From: JBOCEF01 sp047610385
GTDB taxonomy: Bacteria; Pseudomonadota; Alphaproteobacteria; Rhodobacterales; Rhodobacteraceae
Direction: 5' to 3'
NCBI GenBank assembly: GCA_047610385.1
Contig: JBLGAC010000001.1
Location: 1 to 64,000 of the forward strand
Length of the DNA: 64,000 nucleotides
A program made the position numbers and the translations under genes. A model generated the notes under the pieces. The model ran no database searches. It had not been told where the DNA came from and saw nothing but the letters and a program-made list of their open reading frames with translations. Positions 25,505 through 35,055 of this stretch are shown piece after piece. Position 1 is the first letter of the stretch; every line of letters begins with the position of its first letter.

Positions 25505-28360
25505 TCAGGCCTCCTTCGCCGGGGCCGAGGGATTCACATCCATCGGTTCCACGTTCACCTTGGACCCCGCGGCGCGCGCGATCCGCGACAGGCTGTACAG
25601 GATCAGCATCACCGCCCCCAACACCGTCAGAAACACGCCCAGATCGAACGCCATGGCGGTCGCCAGCTCAAACTTCTCAAGGTAGGGCAGTTTGACGTAG
25701 CCAAAGGCGCTGGTCAGGAACGGCTTTCCGGCCAGCCACGCCCCCGCCCCGGTCAGCGCGGCGATCAAAACGCCGACGCCGATCAGCGAATGATATTCGA
25801 TGCGCCTGCGGTCCTGAGACCAGGCAAAGCCGCTGGCCATATATTGCATCAGCAACGCAATCGCCACGACCAGACCGGCAACAAAGCCGCCGCCAGGTTC
25901 GTTATGGCCGCGCAGGAAGATATAGACGCCAACCATGATCGCGATCGGCAGCATCAGCCGCGTCGCCACCACCATCATCATCGGGTGCACGTCTGCGGAG
26001 CGCGTCTGCGTGAACCGCCAGTTGTGCAGCTTTTGCGCCGCTGGGCCGCGCAAAAGCGTGTCCATCAGCGCAAAGATCGTCAGCCCTGCGATGCCCAGAA
26101 CGATGATCTCTCCGAACGTGTCATAGCCGCGGAAATCCACAAGGATCACGTTCACCACGTTGGTGCCGCCACCGCCCGTGTAGGAATTGGCCAGGTGCCA
26201 TGACGAAATCGACGTGAAGTCGCGCATCATGAACGCATAGGCCAGCACCCCGACGCCGCCGCCCGCACCCACCGCGATCAGCCCATCGCGGGCCCGGCGC
26301 AGGTTGGAGCTTTCGCGCGGGGTGTGCTTTGGCAGATAGTTCAGCGCCAACAGCAGCAGCATGATGGTCACCGTCTCAACCGAGATCTGCGTAAGTGCAA
26401 GATCCGGCGCCGACAGATACACAAAGCCCAGCGACACCATCAGCCCGATGACGCCGATCAGCACCAGCGCAAGGAACCGCATCCGGTGGAACCGCACCAC
26501 CGCCCCGGCCGCCACGATCAGCAGCAGCCAGCCAGCCGCAACCGGGATCGGGATCGGCAGCATGGTGCGCGTCGCAGGCGCCTGCCCACCACCCAGATAG
26601 GCCACAATGCCCATTACCAGCGTCGCGGTCACAAAGATCGCAAGGTATCGGCTGATCGCGCCATTGTGGCTGGCGGCCGTGATACGGCGGGCGCCGGACA
26701 CGAAACCGGCCATCATCGCATCAAAGATCACTTTGGCCTCAGGGCGCGGCATGGCGCGCCACGCGCGGTTGAACGGTTTGTGCAGCAGCAGGAATATGGC
26801 ACCGCCCGCGACGGCGATGCCGCTCATGTACAGCGCGGGGTTCACGCCGTGCCAAAGCTTGATCTTCAGATACTCCATCTGCTCACCGATCACCGCGCCG
26901 GACACCGTTTTGACCAGCGGGCCAACCATGGTCATCGGCATGATCCCGATCAGCACCACCAGCACCGCCAGCAGCGCAGGTGCGGCCCACAGCCCAAAGC
27001 CCGGATCATGGGGCACCGCAGGGTAATCCGTGCGTTTCGCGCCAAAGAACACATGGAACACGTAGCGCAGCGAATAGGCCACCGACAGCAGCGCCCCAAA
27101 GGTCGCCAGCGCCGGCACAATCAGGTGATTGCCCTGCCACACGGTGTGGGACGCTTCTTCAAGCATCATTTCTTTTGACAGGAACCCGTTCAGAAACGGG
27201 ATCCCCGCCATGGACAGCGCAGTGATTGTGGCGATCACCGCGGTGATTGGCATGAACGCCGCCAGCCCTCCCAATCGCTTGATGTCGCGCGTGTGCACCG
27301 AATGGTCGACGATGCCCGCGGTCATGAACAAGGCGGCCTTGAAGGTGACGTGGTTGATGATGTGAAACACCGCCGCCACTGCCGCCATCTTGGTGCCAAA
27401 GCCCAGCAGCATGGTGATCAGGCCCAGATGGCTGACCGTGGAAAACGCCAGCAGCGCCTTCAGGTCATCCTTGAACAGCGCGATGAAGGCGCCGATCAGC
27501 ATGGTGATCAGCCCGGTGGTGGTGACGATGTAGAACCACGCATCGGTCCCCGCCAGCACCGGCCACATGCGGGCCATCAGAAAGATGCCCGCCTTCACCA
27601 TGGTTGCGGAATGCAGATAGGCCGACACCGGCGTCGGCGCCGCCATGGCGTGGGGCAACCAGAAATGGAACGGGAACTGCGCCGATTTTGTAAACGCCCC
27701 CAGCAGGATCAGCAGCAGCGCAGGCAGGTACATCGGCGAGGAGCGGATCAGATCGCCGTGCTGCAAAATCACGCTCAGCTGATAGCTGCCAACGATGTCG
27801 CCCAGGATCAGCATGCCGGCGATCATCGCCAGCCCGCCCATTCCGGTGACCGCCAGCGCCATGCGCGCGCCTTGGCGGCCTTCGGGCAGGTGTTTCCAGT
27901 AGCCAATCAGCAAGAAGGAACTGAGGCTGGTCAGTTCCCAGAAAATCAGCAGCAGCAAGATGTTGTCTGACAGAACGATGCCCAGCATCGCGCCCTGAAA
28001 CAGCAGCAGATAGGTATAGAAGCGCCCCATGGGATCGGCGCTCGACAGATAGAACCGCGCATAAAGGATGATCAGCAGGCCAATCCCCAGAATCATCCCC
28101 GCGAACAGCAGCCCCAGCCCGTCGAGCATGAAAGACACGTTCAGGCCCAGCGCAGGCAGCCATTCGATATGCGCGTACAGCACTTCACCGCGCAGCACGC
28201 CCGGTGCCTCGATCAACAGCATGATCAGCGCCAGAAGGGTTGCGGCCCCGGCCGACATCGCGCAGGTGCTGCGCCCGGCCCGGATCGTCAGACCCGGCAG
28301 CAGCGCGCCGATGAATGGCATCGCAGCGATCAGCGGCAGAATGGCAGATCCGTCGGTCAT
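25505..28360 (-). CDS. mnhA: Mrp antiporter subunit A fused to subunit B
   Basis: The 951-residue protein is a NuoL-like MnhA (about residues 1-770) followed by an MnhB domain (RLMLPIAIMVGVYIFLRGHNEPGGGFVAGLV, about 800-930). The absence of a separate mnhB gene is therefore explained by fusion. Key parts are the ion-channel segment FTKSAQFPFHFWLPHAMAAPTPVSAYLHSATMVKAG (quoted as FPFHFWLPHAMAAPTPVSAY) and the glutamate/lysine helices of the Nuo superfamily. It heads the six-gene operon and is divergent from the nitroreductase gene. The same fusion is known in other alphaproteobacterial Pha/Mrp systems. Confidence 0.95.
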   Translation of the reverse strand: MTDGSAILPLIAAMPFIGALLPGLTIRAGRSTCAMSAGAATLLALIMLLIEAPGVLRGEVLYAHIEWLPALGLNVSFMLDGLGLLFAGMILGIGLLIILYARFYLSSADPMGRFYTYLLLFQGAMLGIVLSDNILLLLIFWELTSLSSFLLIGYWKHLPEGRQGARMALAVTGMGGLAMIAGMLILGDIVGSYQLSVILQHGDLIRSSPMYLPALLLILLGAFTKSAQFPFHFWLPHAMAAPTPVSAYLHSATMVKAGIFLMARMWPVLAGTDAWFYIVTTTGLITMLIGAFIALFKDDLKALLAFSTVSHLGLITMLLGFGTKMAAVAAVFHIINHVTFKAALFMTAGIVDHSVHTRDIKRLGGLAAFMPITAVIATITALSMAGIPFLNGFLSKEMMLEEASHTVWQGNHLIVPALATFGALLSVAYSLRYVFHVFFGAKRTDYPAVPHDPGFGLWAAPALLAVLVVLIGIMPMTMVGPLVKTVSGAVIGEQMEYLKIKLWHGVNPALYMSGIAVAGGAIFLLLHKPFNRAWRAMPRPEAKVIFDAMMAGFVSGARRITAASHNGAISRYLAIFVTATLVMGIVAYLGGGQAPATRTMLPIPIPVAAGWLLLIVAAGAVVRFHRMRFLALVLIGVIGLMVSLGFVYLSAPDLALTQISVETVTIMLLLLALNYLPKHTPRESSNLRRARDGLIAVGAGGGVGVLAYAFMMRDFTSISSWHLANSYTGGGGTNVVNVILVDFRGYDTFGEIIVLGIAGLTIFALMDTLLRGPAAQKLHNWRFTQTRSADVHPMMMVVATRLMLPIAIMVGVYIFLRGHNEPGGGFVAGLVVAIALLMQYMASGFAWSQDRRRIEYHSLIGVGVLIAALTGAGAWLAGKPFLTSAFGYVKLPYLEKFELATAMAFDLGVFLTVLGAVMLILYSLSRIARAAGSKVNVEPMDVNPSAPAKEA

Positions 28361-28551
28361 GGCTGATCCCGATTGTTAACCAGACCCCTGCCTATCCGAT
28401 GGCGGCGGGAGAGGAAACTCGACTCAGCGTCAGTTGTTGAAATTCCTGCCCCAAATATGGCGTGATCACGTCTTCGCTCACCAAATTGTGACCTGATCCG
28501 CAGGGAGGAAAGGCGCGACGTGCTTTTGCGGAACGGTGTTTCGACAAACTC

Positions 28552-28579
28552 GTGACAGAGGCGGCCCGCCGGGTATAGT
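28552..28579 (+). promoter_or_regulatory. Predicted sigma-70-type promoter for the nitroreductase gene
   Basis: GTGACA (28552-28557) and TATAGT (28574-28579) are separated by 16 bp, 53 bp upstream of the start codon. The region between this and the mnhA start (28361-28551) contains the antiporter operon promoter, which I could not place. Confidence 0.5.
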
Positions 28580-28632
28580 CGCCGCAAATCAGGGGTCACA
28601 GGCCCCAACGCACCCTTGAGGGATATAAGGAC

Positions 28633-29340
28633 ATGCCAATGGATCTGGATCACGCGATGCAGGAGCGCCGCAGCATTCGCGGCTTCAAACCCGACCCGGT
28701 GCCGCGCGCACTGCTTGAGGAGATCATCGCGCTGGCCAACCGTGCGCCGTCCTCGATGAACACCCAGCCGTGGCATTTTCACGTGCTGACCGGCGCGCCT
28801 TTGGAAAAGGTCCGCAGCGGCAATACTGAGCGGATGCTGGCCGGCATCCCGCCCCAGCGCGAAATTCCGGACCATGGCAAATATGAAGGCGTACACCGCG
28901 ACCGGCAGGTGGAAATCGCCGTCCAACTGTTCGAAGCGATGGGCATCGACCGCTACGACAAGGAACGCCGGCAAGATTGGGTGATGCGCGGCTTTCGGCA
29001 GTTCGACGCGCCGGTCTCAGTGGTGGTGACGTTTGATCGGTCGATGGAAAACCAGGGCACGATCGCGCATTTCGATCTGGGTGCCGCGACCTACGGGTTG
29101 GTGCTGGCAGCATGGAGCCGGGGTCTGGGCGCGGTGATCAACGGTCAGGGCATCATGCAAAGCCCGGTGGTTCGCGAACATGCGCAAATCCCCGACGATC
29201 AGGTGATCCTGACCTGCGTCGCGCTCGGCTGGCCCGACGAAAGCTTTGCGGCCAATTCGGTGAAATCACGTCGGCGCGCGGCACCCAATGGGGCCACCTT
29301 CCTGGGGTTTGAAGATCAGCTCAGCGAAAGCCGGTCCTGA
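28633..29340 (+). CDS. Nitroreductase family flavoprotein
   Basis: The 235-residue protein is an FMN-dependent nitroreductase/oxidoreductase. It has the FMN-binding RRSIRGFKPDPVP and the ANRAPSSMNTQPWHFHVLTG motif at the N-terminus. It also has the DLGAATYGLVLAAWSRGLGAVINGQ segment and the C-terminal VALGWPDESFAAN. Members reduce nitro compounds or quinones using NAD(P)H. The physiological substrate cannot be read from context: it is divergent from the Mrp operon and upstream of a tRNA on the opposite strand. Confidence 0.9.
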   Translation: MPMDLDHAMQERRSIRGFKPDPVPRALLEEIIALANRAPSSMNTQPWHFHVLTGAPLEKVRSGNTERMLAGIPPQREIPDHGKYEGVHRDRQVEIAVQLFEAMGIDRYDKERRQDWVMRGFRQFDAPVSVVVTFDRSMENQGTIAHFDLGAATYGLVLAAWSRGLGAVINGQGIMQSPVVREHAQIPDDQVILTCVALGWPDESFAANSVKSRRRAAPNGATFLGFEDQLSESRS

Positions 29341-29538
29341 TCCGACCGGCAACCGGCCAGCTTATGCCCAACACGAGGATGGGCTGGCCGGATGCCAAAG
29401 ACGCGCTTCGCGGGACATCTGCGCGCACGAAAACACCGCCCAAAACCATAGGGCCGTGCTGGTCATGATCTGTTTTGAGGCCCGGCGGAGGGTCACCCCC
29501 TCCCCTGATCGCGCTGATAACAGGTGGAAAAGGGGAAG

Positions 29539-29614
29539 TGGTGGAGCTGAGGGGAATCGAACCCCTGACCTTCGCGTTGCGAACGCGACGCTCTCCCATC
29601 TGAGCTACAGCCCC
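29539..29614 (-). tRNA. tRNA-Ala (anticodon CGC)
   Basis: The reverse complement folds into a full cloverleaf of 76 nt with encoded CCA. The acceptor stem is GGGGCTG/CAGCTCC, the D-arm GCTC...GAGC, the anticodon stem TCGCG/CGCGA with loop TTCGCAA, and the T-arm AGGGG/CCCCT with TTCGATT. The anticodon CGC reads GCG alanine codons, which are very frequent in this genome. Confidence 0.95.
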
Positions 29615-29627
29615 GCCGTGGCGCTGT

Positions 29628-29655
29628 TTTTATGGGCCGATGCATAGGCTGTCAA
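29628..29655 (-). promoter_or_regulatory. Predicted promoter of tRNA-Ala
   Basis: On the minus strand a perfect TTGACA (29650-29655) precedes an A/T-rich -10 region (ATAAAA/CATAAA at 29628-29634) at 15-16 bp spacing. It lies just upstream of the tRNA 5' end. Confidence 0.55.
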
Positions 29656-29834
29656 GCGCCCGCAGGCGCGGTCTGCGCAAGAAAATGCATGACGTCCGGA
29701 GAGGCCCGAACGTGAGGCCATTCTACCCCCTTCAACCATGATCCCGGTGCCTCGGCGCCGCAGGGCTGTTGAACCTTGGGGAAAGCCCGGCTACTTCTGG
29801 GATCTTACATTCGGAAAAAAAGGGCGCGACACTC

Positions 29835-30119
29835 ATGGGTTCACTGGCGATGGTCTTCCTGATGATCCTCAATCTTGTGTGGTGGGTGGTCATCATCCAC
29901 ATCGTGATGAGCTGGCTGATCAATTTCGACGTGATCAATCTGCGCCAGCCCTTCGTCGCCAATGTGTGGCGCACGCTGGAGCGTCTGGTCAATCCGGTCT
30001 ACAGCCGGATCCGCAATGCGCTGCCGTCGCTTGGGGGTCTCGACTTGGCCCCGTTGGTGGTGCTGCTGGGCATCGTGGCGTTGCAGATCGTTATCAAAAA
30101 CAACGCCAGCGCGTTCTGA
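29835..30119 (+). CDS. YggT family membrane protein
   Basis: The 94-residue product has two transmembrane segments (MVFLMILNLVWWVVIIHIVMSWL; LDLAPLVVLLGIVALQIVI, abridged) flanking RTLERLVNPVYSRIRNALPS, the typical YggT core. YggT proteins are linked to osmotic or pH stress and to membrane-protein or divisome-associated functions, without a defined mechanism. A DUF167 gene follows 12 bp later, the common yggT-yggU pairing. Confidence 0.88.
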   Translation: MGSLAMVFLMILNLVWWVVIIHIVMSWLINFDVINLRQPFVANVWRTLERLVNPVYSRIRNALPSLGGLDLAPLVVLLGIVALQIVIKNNASAF

Positions 30120-30131
30120 TCGTTTGCAGCC

Positions 30132-30452
30132 ATGACCGCCGCCCTTGCGTGGGAAACGATCCCCGGCGGGCTGCGCCTGCGTCTGCGCCTGACCCCCAAG
30201 GGCGGGCGCGACCGGATCGACGGCATTGGCCATGACGCCGACGGGCGCGCATATTTGGGCGTTCGCGTGGCCGCCCCGCCGGTGGACGGGGCGGCCAACG
30301 CGGCTGTGCTGAAGCTGGCCGCCAAGACGCTGGGGGTGGCGCGGCGCGACGTGACGTTGGCCCGCGGCGCGACCGCGCGGATCAAGGTGCTGGACATCAT
30401 GGGGGACGGCCCTGCGCTTGATGCAGCGCTGCGGGCGGCGGCGCGATTGTGA
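30132..30452 (+). CDS. DUF167 (YggU) family protein
   Basis: The 106-residue protein has the DUF167 fold markers RLRLTPKGGRDRIDGIG, VRVAAPPVDGAANAAVLKLAAKTLGV and VTLARGATARIKVL. The family is widespread and small, with unknown biochemical function. Its gene follows yggT closely, as in many proteobacteria, so the pair is probably co-transcribed. Confidence 0.9.
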   Translation: MTAALAWETIPGGLRLRLRLTPKGGRDRIDGIGHDADGRAYLGVRVAAPPVDGAANAAVLKLAAKTLGVARRDVTLARGATARIKVLDIMGDGPALDAALRAAARL

Positions 30453-30534
30453 CCCTGCGCGCCGCCGCATCTATCAATCTGTGGGGCTTGTGCCCGATCT
30501 GCGTAAGCCCGCTCCGCGAAGGACCATAAACGCC

Positions 30535-31590
30535 ATGCCCGCATCTGACCCCGCCGCCTGGGCCCAAGCCCTGCCCGACGACGCCCCCATTCTTGTCACC
30601 GGGGCCGCGGGCTTCATTGGTGCCGCGCTGTCGCTGCGGCTGCTGGCGGCCGGAAAGACGGTGATCGGGCTCGACAACCTTACCCCCTATTACGATCCCG
30701 CGCTTAAGCAGGCGCGTCTGGCCCGGCTGCGCGCCCACCCCAAATTCACGTTCGAGTTGCTGGATCTGGCCGACCGCGCAGGCATCGCCGCGCTGTTTGC
30801 CCGCCAGTCCTTTGCCCATGTGGTGCATCTGGGGGCGCAGGCGGGGGTTCGGTATTCCATCGACAACCCGCACGCCTATGCCGACAGCAACCTGACCGGG
30901 TTCCTCAATATCCTCGAAGGTTGCCGGGCGGCGGGGACGGCGCATCTGGTCTATGCGTCCTCATCATCCGTCTATGGCGGCAACCGCAAAATCCCGTTTG
31001 CGGTCAGTGACAGCGTGGATCATCCGGTCAGCCTGTATGCGGCGACGAAAAAGGCCAATGAACTGATGGCCCACGCCTATGCCGACCTTTACGCAATGCC
31101 CTGCACCGGCCTGCGGTTTTTCACCGTCTATGGCGACTGGGGCCGCCCGGACATGGCCTATTGGAAGTTCACTGAGGCCATCTTGAAGGGCGATCCGATC
31201 AAGGTGTTCAACAACGGCGATATGGAGCGGGATTTTACCCATGTTGACGACATCGTGGAATCGGTGCTGCGGCTGATCCCGCGCCCCGCAGCCCCAGACC
31301 CCGCATTTGACCGCATGGCGCCTGATCCGGGCCGGTCATGGGCGCCCCACCGGGTGTTCAACATCGGCAATTCCAAGCGCGAGCGGCTGATGGACATGAT
31401 CGCGCTGATCGAACAGGCGACCGGGCGTGAGGCGGTGAAGGAATTCCTGCCGATGCAGGCAGGCGACGTGCAATCCACCTGGGCCGATGTCAGCGCGCTT
31501 GAGGACGAGGTGAACTACGCCCCCCGCACCGCGCTGTCGGACGGCATCCCGCGCTTTGTCGCCTGGTATCGGGGCCATTACGGCCGCTGA
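30535..31590 (+). CDS. UDP-glucuronate epimerase-like NAD-dependent sugar epimerase
   Basis: The 351-residue protein is an extended SDR. It has the NAD-binding ILVTGAAGFIGAALSLRL, the conserved HLGAQAGVRYSIDNPHAYADSN, SSSSVYGG and the catalytic YxxxK in SLYAATKKANELMAH. The sequence type matches UDP-glucuronate 4-epimerase, which supplies UDP-galacturonate for surface polysaccharides. Substrate is by similarity. The start at 30535 has a GAAGGA site; the longer frame runs back into the DUF167 gene. kdsA follows, so both may serve envelope sugars. Confidence 0.87.
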   Translation: MPASDPAAWAQALPDDAPILVTGAAGFIGAALSLRLLAAGKTVIGLDNLTPYYDPALKQARLARLRAHPKFTFELLDLADRAGIAALFARQSFAHVVHLGAQAGVRYSIDNPHAYADSNLTGFLNILEGCRAAGTAHLVYASSSSVYGGNRKIPFAVSDSVDHPVSLYAATKKANELMAHAYADLYAMPCTGLRFFTVYGDWGRPDMAYWKFTEAILKGDPIKVFNNGDMERDFTHVDDIVESVLRLIPRPAAPDPAFDRMAPDPGRSWAPHRVFNIGNSKRERLMDMIALIEQATGREAVKEFLPMQAGDVQSTWADVSALEDEVNYAPRTALSDGIPRFVAWYRGHYGR

Positions 31591-31653
31591 GCTTGAGCGC
31601 GCACCCCCGCGCCTGCTAATCCCCCCATCGCCCTCCATCAAGGACCGCCTGCC

Positions 31654-32520
31654 ATGACCCAAGCGACCCCCGGCCCCGTCTCAGTCAAAGGCCCGACAGA
31701 AAACGTTCGCTTTGGCGGCGGCGCGCCGCTGACGGTGATGGCCGGGCCGTGCCAGTTGGAAAGCGAGGCACATGCCCTTGCCATCGCAGGGGAAATGGCC
31801 GGACTGTGCGCGCGCCACGGTCTGGGGTTCGTGTTCAAGGGCAGCTTTGACAAGGCCAACCGCACCTCGCTGAGCGGCGAGCGCGGCGTTGGCATGGACA
31901 AGGGGCTTGAGATACTGGCCGCCGTGCGCAGCGCCATCGGCTGCCCCGTCGTCACCGACATCCACGACGCGGCCCAGTGCAAGCGGGTGGCTGAGGTGGT
32001 CGACATCCTGCAAATCCCCGCCTTCTTGTGCCGCCAGACCGATCTGCTGATCGCGGCTGGCGAAACCGGGGCTGCGATCAACGTGAAAAAGGGCCAGTTC
32101 CTTGCGCCTTGGGACATGGCCCATGTGGCGGCCAAGATCGCGTCCACCGGCAATGACCGGGTGATGCTGTGCGAGCGCGGGACCTCGTTTGGCTACAACA
32201 CGTTGGTCACCGACATGCGCGGCCTGCCAACCATGGCCGCGACCGGCTGGCCGGTGATCTTTGACGCCACCCATTCGGTGCAGCAGCCCGGCGGGCTTGG
32301 CGGCGCATCCGGCGGGCAGCGCAAATTCGCGCCGGTGCTGGCGCGCGCGGCGGTCAGCTTGGGTGTCGATGGGGTGTTCATTGAAACGCATGAAGACCCC
32401 GACAATGCACCCTCCGACGGGCCGAACATGATCCCGCTGGCGCGGATGGGCGAAGTGATCGCCGATCTCGCGGCTTTCCATGCGCTTGCACGGGCCAATC
32501 CGCTGCCGAAATTCGCCTGA
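31654..32520 (+). CDS. kdsA: 3-deoxy-8-phosphooctulonate (KDO8P) synthase
   Basis: KdsA condenses phosphoenolpyruvate with arabinose-5-phosphate to KDO-8-phosphate for the LPS inner core. The 288-residue protein has VMAGPCQLESEAHALAIA, FKGSFDKANRTS, VVTDIHDAAQC and VKKGQFLAPWDM, and the ERGTSFGYNTLV and PVIFDATHSVQQPGG segments of the TIM barrel. An AAGGA site precedes the ATG. An SDR gene starts 12 bp after its stop. Confidence 0.95.
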   Translation: MTQATPGPVSVKGPTENVRFGGGAPLTVMAGPCQLESEAHALAIAGEMAGLCARHGLGFVFKGSFDKANRTSLSGERGVGMDKGLEILAAVRSAIGCPVVTDIHDAAQCKRVAEVVDILQIPAFLCRQTDLLIAAGETGAAINVKKGQFLAPWDMAHVAAKIASTGNDRVMLCERGTSFGYNTLVTDMRGLPTMAATGWPVIFDATHSVQQPGGLGGASGGQRKFAPVLARAAVSLGVDGVFIETHEDPDNAPSDGPNMIPLARMGEVIADLAAFHALARANPLPKFA

Positions 32521-32532
32521 GGGAGACGCCCC

Positions 32533-33222
32533 ATGCAGACCATTCTTATTGCCGGCGCGGGCCGCGGCATCGGGCTTGAACTGGCGCGCCAGGCCATCGC
32601 GCGCGGCGACCGGGTGATCGCCACCGCCCGCCAGCACGATCAGGCCAGCCCGCTGCGGGCGCTGATCGACGCTGCCCCCGGATCGCGGCTGGAAGAACTG
32701 GATGTGATTGACCCCATGTCCTGCGCCGCCCTGGCCGCAACGCTGGCGGACGAACAGATCGACGCCTTGATCTGCAATGCAGGCGTATTCGAAGGGCGCG
32801 GCGGCATCGACGATCCGTCGCACACGCTGGATGCGTGGTCGCGCACGCTGATGACCAACGCCGCGGGGCCGTTCTTTGTGATCCGGGCGCTGCGGGGGCT
32901 GCTGAAACGGCCCGGCGCGCGGATCGGCATCGTGTCGTCGAAAATGGGCTCTCAGCAGGTGGCGGGCGGGGGTGGCTACGCTTATCGCGCCAGCAAAGCC
33001 GCGGCGATCAATCTGGCGCGCAATCTGGCCCATGATCTGGCGCCCGAAGGCATCGCCGTGGCTGCATGGCATCCGGGCTGGGTGCGCACTGATATGGGCG
33101 GGTCGGGGGCTGACATTTCAACCCAGCAAAGCGCGGCGGGGCTGCTGGCGCGGCTTGATGCGCTGACGCCCGAAAAAACCGGCACGTTCGAAACCTATGA
33201 CGGCGAAACCATCCCCTGGTGA
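32533..33222 (+). CDS. Short-chain dehydrogenase/reductase
   Basis: The 229-residue protein is a classical SDR with the cofactor motif LIAGAGRGIGLELARQA, the structural LICNAGVFEGRGG and the catalytic Tyr-x-x-x-Lys in YAYRASKAAAINLARN. The HPGWVRTDMGG segment is typical of the carbonyl-reductase-like subgroup. Substrate cannot be inferred. It is 12 bp behind kdsA and probably in the same operon, with a GGGAGA ribosome-binding site. Confidence 0.88.
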   Translation: MQTILIAGAGRGIGLELARQAIARGDRVIATARQHDQASPLRALIDAAPGSRLEELDVIDPMSCAALAATLADEQIDALICNAGVFEGRGGIDDPSHTLDAWSRTLMTNAAGPFFVIRALRGLLKRPGARIGIVSSKMGSQQVAGGGGYAYRASKAAAINLARNLAHDLAPEGIAVAAWHPGWVRTDMGGSGADISTQQSAAGLLARLDALTPEKTGTFETYDGETIPW

Positions 33223-33250
33223 CGCGCCCCTGCTGATCAGCGTGGGCGGC

Positions 33251-33835
33251 TCAGGCCGAGCCGCCCACCGCCGACAGAACCGCGGGGTCCACACCGATCT
33301 TGCCCAGCGCGGCGGTCCATTTGCCGTCATCGGCGCCGTCCAGCACCAGATCTGCGTCGCCGGGGCAGGACAGCCAGCCGTTCTGCTGAAGCTCTCCTTC
33401 AAGCTGTCCAGCCGACCAGCCTGCATACCCAAGCGCGAGCAGCGCGCGGCGCGGGCCTTCCCCGCGCGCAATGGCGCGCAGGATGTCGATGGTGGTGGTC
33501 AGCGCCAGCCCGTCCTGCAATTTTTGGGTGACGCCGGGGGTGGCGAAATCATCGGAATGCAGCACGAATCCGCGGCTCATTTCCACGGGCCCGCCGAAAT
33601 GGACGTTGATCCGGCCTGCCGCCACGCTCGGCGCGATTTTCAGCTGCTCCAGCAGGTCGGTCAGCGCCACGTCCCGGCTGGGTTTGTTGACGATCAGGCC
33701 CATCGCGCCCTCGGCCGAATGGGCGCACAGATACACCACCGATTGCGCGAATCGCGGGTCAGTCATCGCCGGAGTGGCGATCAGCATGATGCCCGCAAGC
33801 GAGTCGGGGCCAAAGGCGGCGTCGTCTTCAATCAT
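33251..33835 (-). CDS. YqgE/AlgH family protein (UPF0301)
   Basis: The 194-residue product has the AlgH-family opening LAGIMLIATPAMTDPRFAQSVVYLCAHSAEGAMGLIVNKPS, seen as ATPAMTDPRFAQSVVYL and GAMGLIVNKP. It continues with VHFGGPVEMSRGFVLHSDD and GYAGWSAGQLEGELQQNGWL. AlgH was named as an alginate regulator in Pseudomonas, but the general function is unknown. The longest frame starts at a TTG 12 codons upstream; the ATG at 33835 is preferred. It is convergent with the SDR and divergent from the next gene. Confidence 0.85.
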   Translation of the reverse strand: MIEDDAAFGPDSLAGIMLIATPAMTDPRFAQSVVYLCAHSAEGAMGLIVNKPSRDVALTDLLEQLKIAPSVAAGRINVHFGGPVEMSRGFVLHSDDFATPGVTQKLQDGLALTTTIDILRAIARGEGPRRALLALGYAGWSAGQLEGELQQNGWLSCPGDADLVLDGADDGKWTAALGKIGVDPAVLSAVGGSA

Positions 33836-33960
33836 GACGCCTATGATGGCGTGTCCGCCGCCGGTCTTCAACGCTTCGCTGCGCGGGCCAACGCGCCAAT
33901 CGCCATACCGTGATCGCGTCCCCCCTCCCGCACGCGCGGCGGAACCGCTATATAGGATGG

Positions 33961-34779
33961 ATGAACATGCGCATCACCCTCGCCGCCGCGCTGACGCTTG
34001 CGGCCTGCCCCGCCCTTGCCACCGGTCCTTATGCCGTGTCCGCGCTGCTGCCTGGTTGGAGCGAGCCGGGCGGCGGCCAGGTCGCTGGCCTGAGCATCGC
34101 GCTGGCGCCGGGGTGGAAAACCTATTGGCGCAACCCCGGCGACGCCGGCATCCCCCCCCGATTTGACTGGAGCGGGTCGGAAAACGTCGAAGGTGTCGCG
34201 GTGGTCTGGCCACGCCCCCACGCCTTTGACAGCTTTGGGATGCGCACGCTGGGCTATAAGCACGAGGTGACCCTGCCGCTGATGGTGACCCCCAAGGACC
34301 CCGCCCTGCCGGTGATCCTGCGGCTGGGCTTTGATTACGGCGTGTGCGCGGACATTTGCGTGCCCGCCCATGACACGCTGACACTTACTATTGCGCCCGG
34401 GGCCATCGCGCCTGAGGCGGCCAGCGACGCGCCCAGCCCCAGCGACGTGATCGCCGCGGCGCTGGCCAACCGCATCCAGCCCGCCCACGCCGACACCATG
34501 ACCGTTGAGCGGTGCACCATCGTGGGCACCGGCGACGCACGCCATTTCGAAGGCGTCTTCCGCCCCAGCGCCGGTTTCACCCAAGCGCCCTATGTGGTGG
34601 TTGAGGCTGGCGACGACGTGTGGTTCGCCCCCGCCGATGTCCGCATTGAGGATGGCCTGATCCACGCCGCCGCGCAGATGCAGACCATGACCCCCGGCAC
34701 CTGGGTCGACCGCGCCACCATCACCGTCACCCTGCTGGGCGAGGATGAGGCGGTGGCGATCGCCTCCTGCGTTCAATAG
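33961..34779 (+). CDS. Periplasmic DsbD N-terminal-domain protein
   Basis: The 272-residue product begins with a signal peptide (MNMRITLAAALTLAACPALA). It carries the fold of the DsbD alpha/N-terminal domain without the membrane or thioredoxin parts. The conserved segments are GWKTYWRNPGDAGIPPRFDW and the redox cysteines in DYGVCADICVPA. Such stand-alone proteins probably relay reductant in the periplasm, for instance to copper or cytochrome maturation; this is inference. The ATG at 33961 was chosen over an upstream frame start because it begins the signal peptide. Confidence 0.83.
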   Translation: MNMRITLAAALTLAACPALATGPYAVSALLPGWSEPGGGQVAGLSIALAPGWKTYWRNPGDAGIPPRFDWSGSENVEGVAVVWPRPHAFDSFGMRTLGYKHEVTLPLMVTPKDPALPVILRLGFDYGVCADICVPAHDTLTLTIAPGAIAPEAASDAPSPSDVIAAALANRIQPAHADTMTVERCTIVGTGDARHFEGVFRPSAGFTQAPYVVVEAGDDVWFAPADVRIEDGLIHAAAQMQTMTPGTWVDRATITVTLLGEDEAVAIASCVQ

Positions 34780-34821
34780 CGTGATCTGACTGGTTTATGC
34801 TGCGCTTGCGAAACAGCCCTG

Positions 34822-34845
34822 AAAGCGCCCCATCGGGCGCTTTTT
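34822..34845 (+). terminator. Terminator after DsbD-N gene
   Basis: The stem AAAGCGCCC (34822-34830) with GGGCGCTTT (34835-34843) has a CATC loop and a TTTTT run. The remaining 200 bp to the MaoC gene include an A/T-rich stretch (34901-34945) that probably holds its promoter. Confidence 0.85.
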
Positions 34846-35055
34846 GCGGTTTCATGGGGGTTTGGGGGGCTTCGCCTTGGCCTGTGCGCCACGGCGACGC
34901 AAGATAATTACTAATACCACCCCATAAACACGAAATATATTGCGTGGACCCCTTGCCCACGCGCGCGCCAGCTTATATCAAATGTGCAGCGCAGCACGGC
35001 GGGATCGCTTTTGGTGCCCGAACGAAAAACCGAAACCTTGCAGGAGGACAGCGAG

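Noticed and set aside
25505..28360. Apparent lack of an mnhB gene
   Set aside because: The MnhB domain is fused to the C-terminus of MnhA, so the Mrp complex is complete.
28357..28974. Minus-strand ORF over the nitroreductase start
   Set aside because: It overlaps the real gene and its promoter and shows no protein motif.
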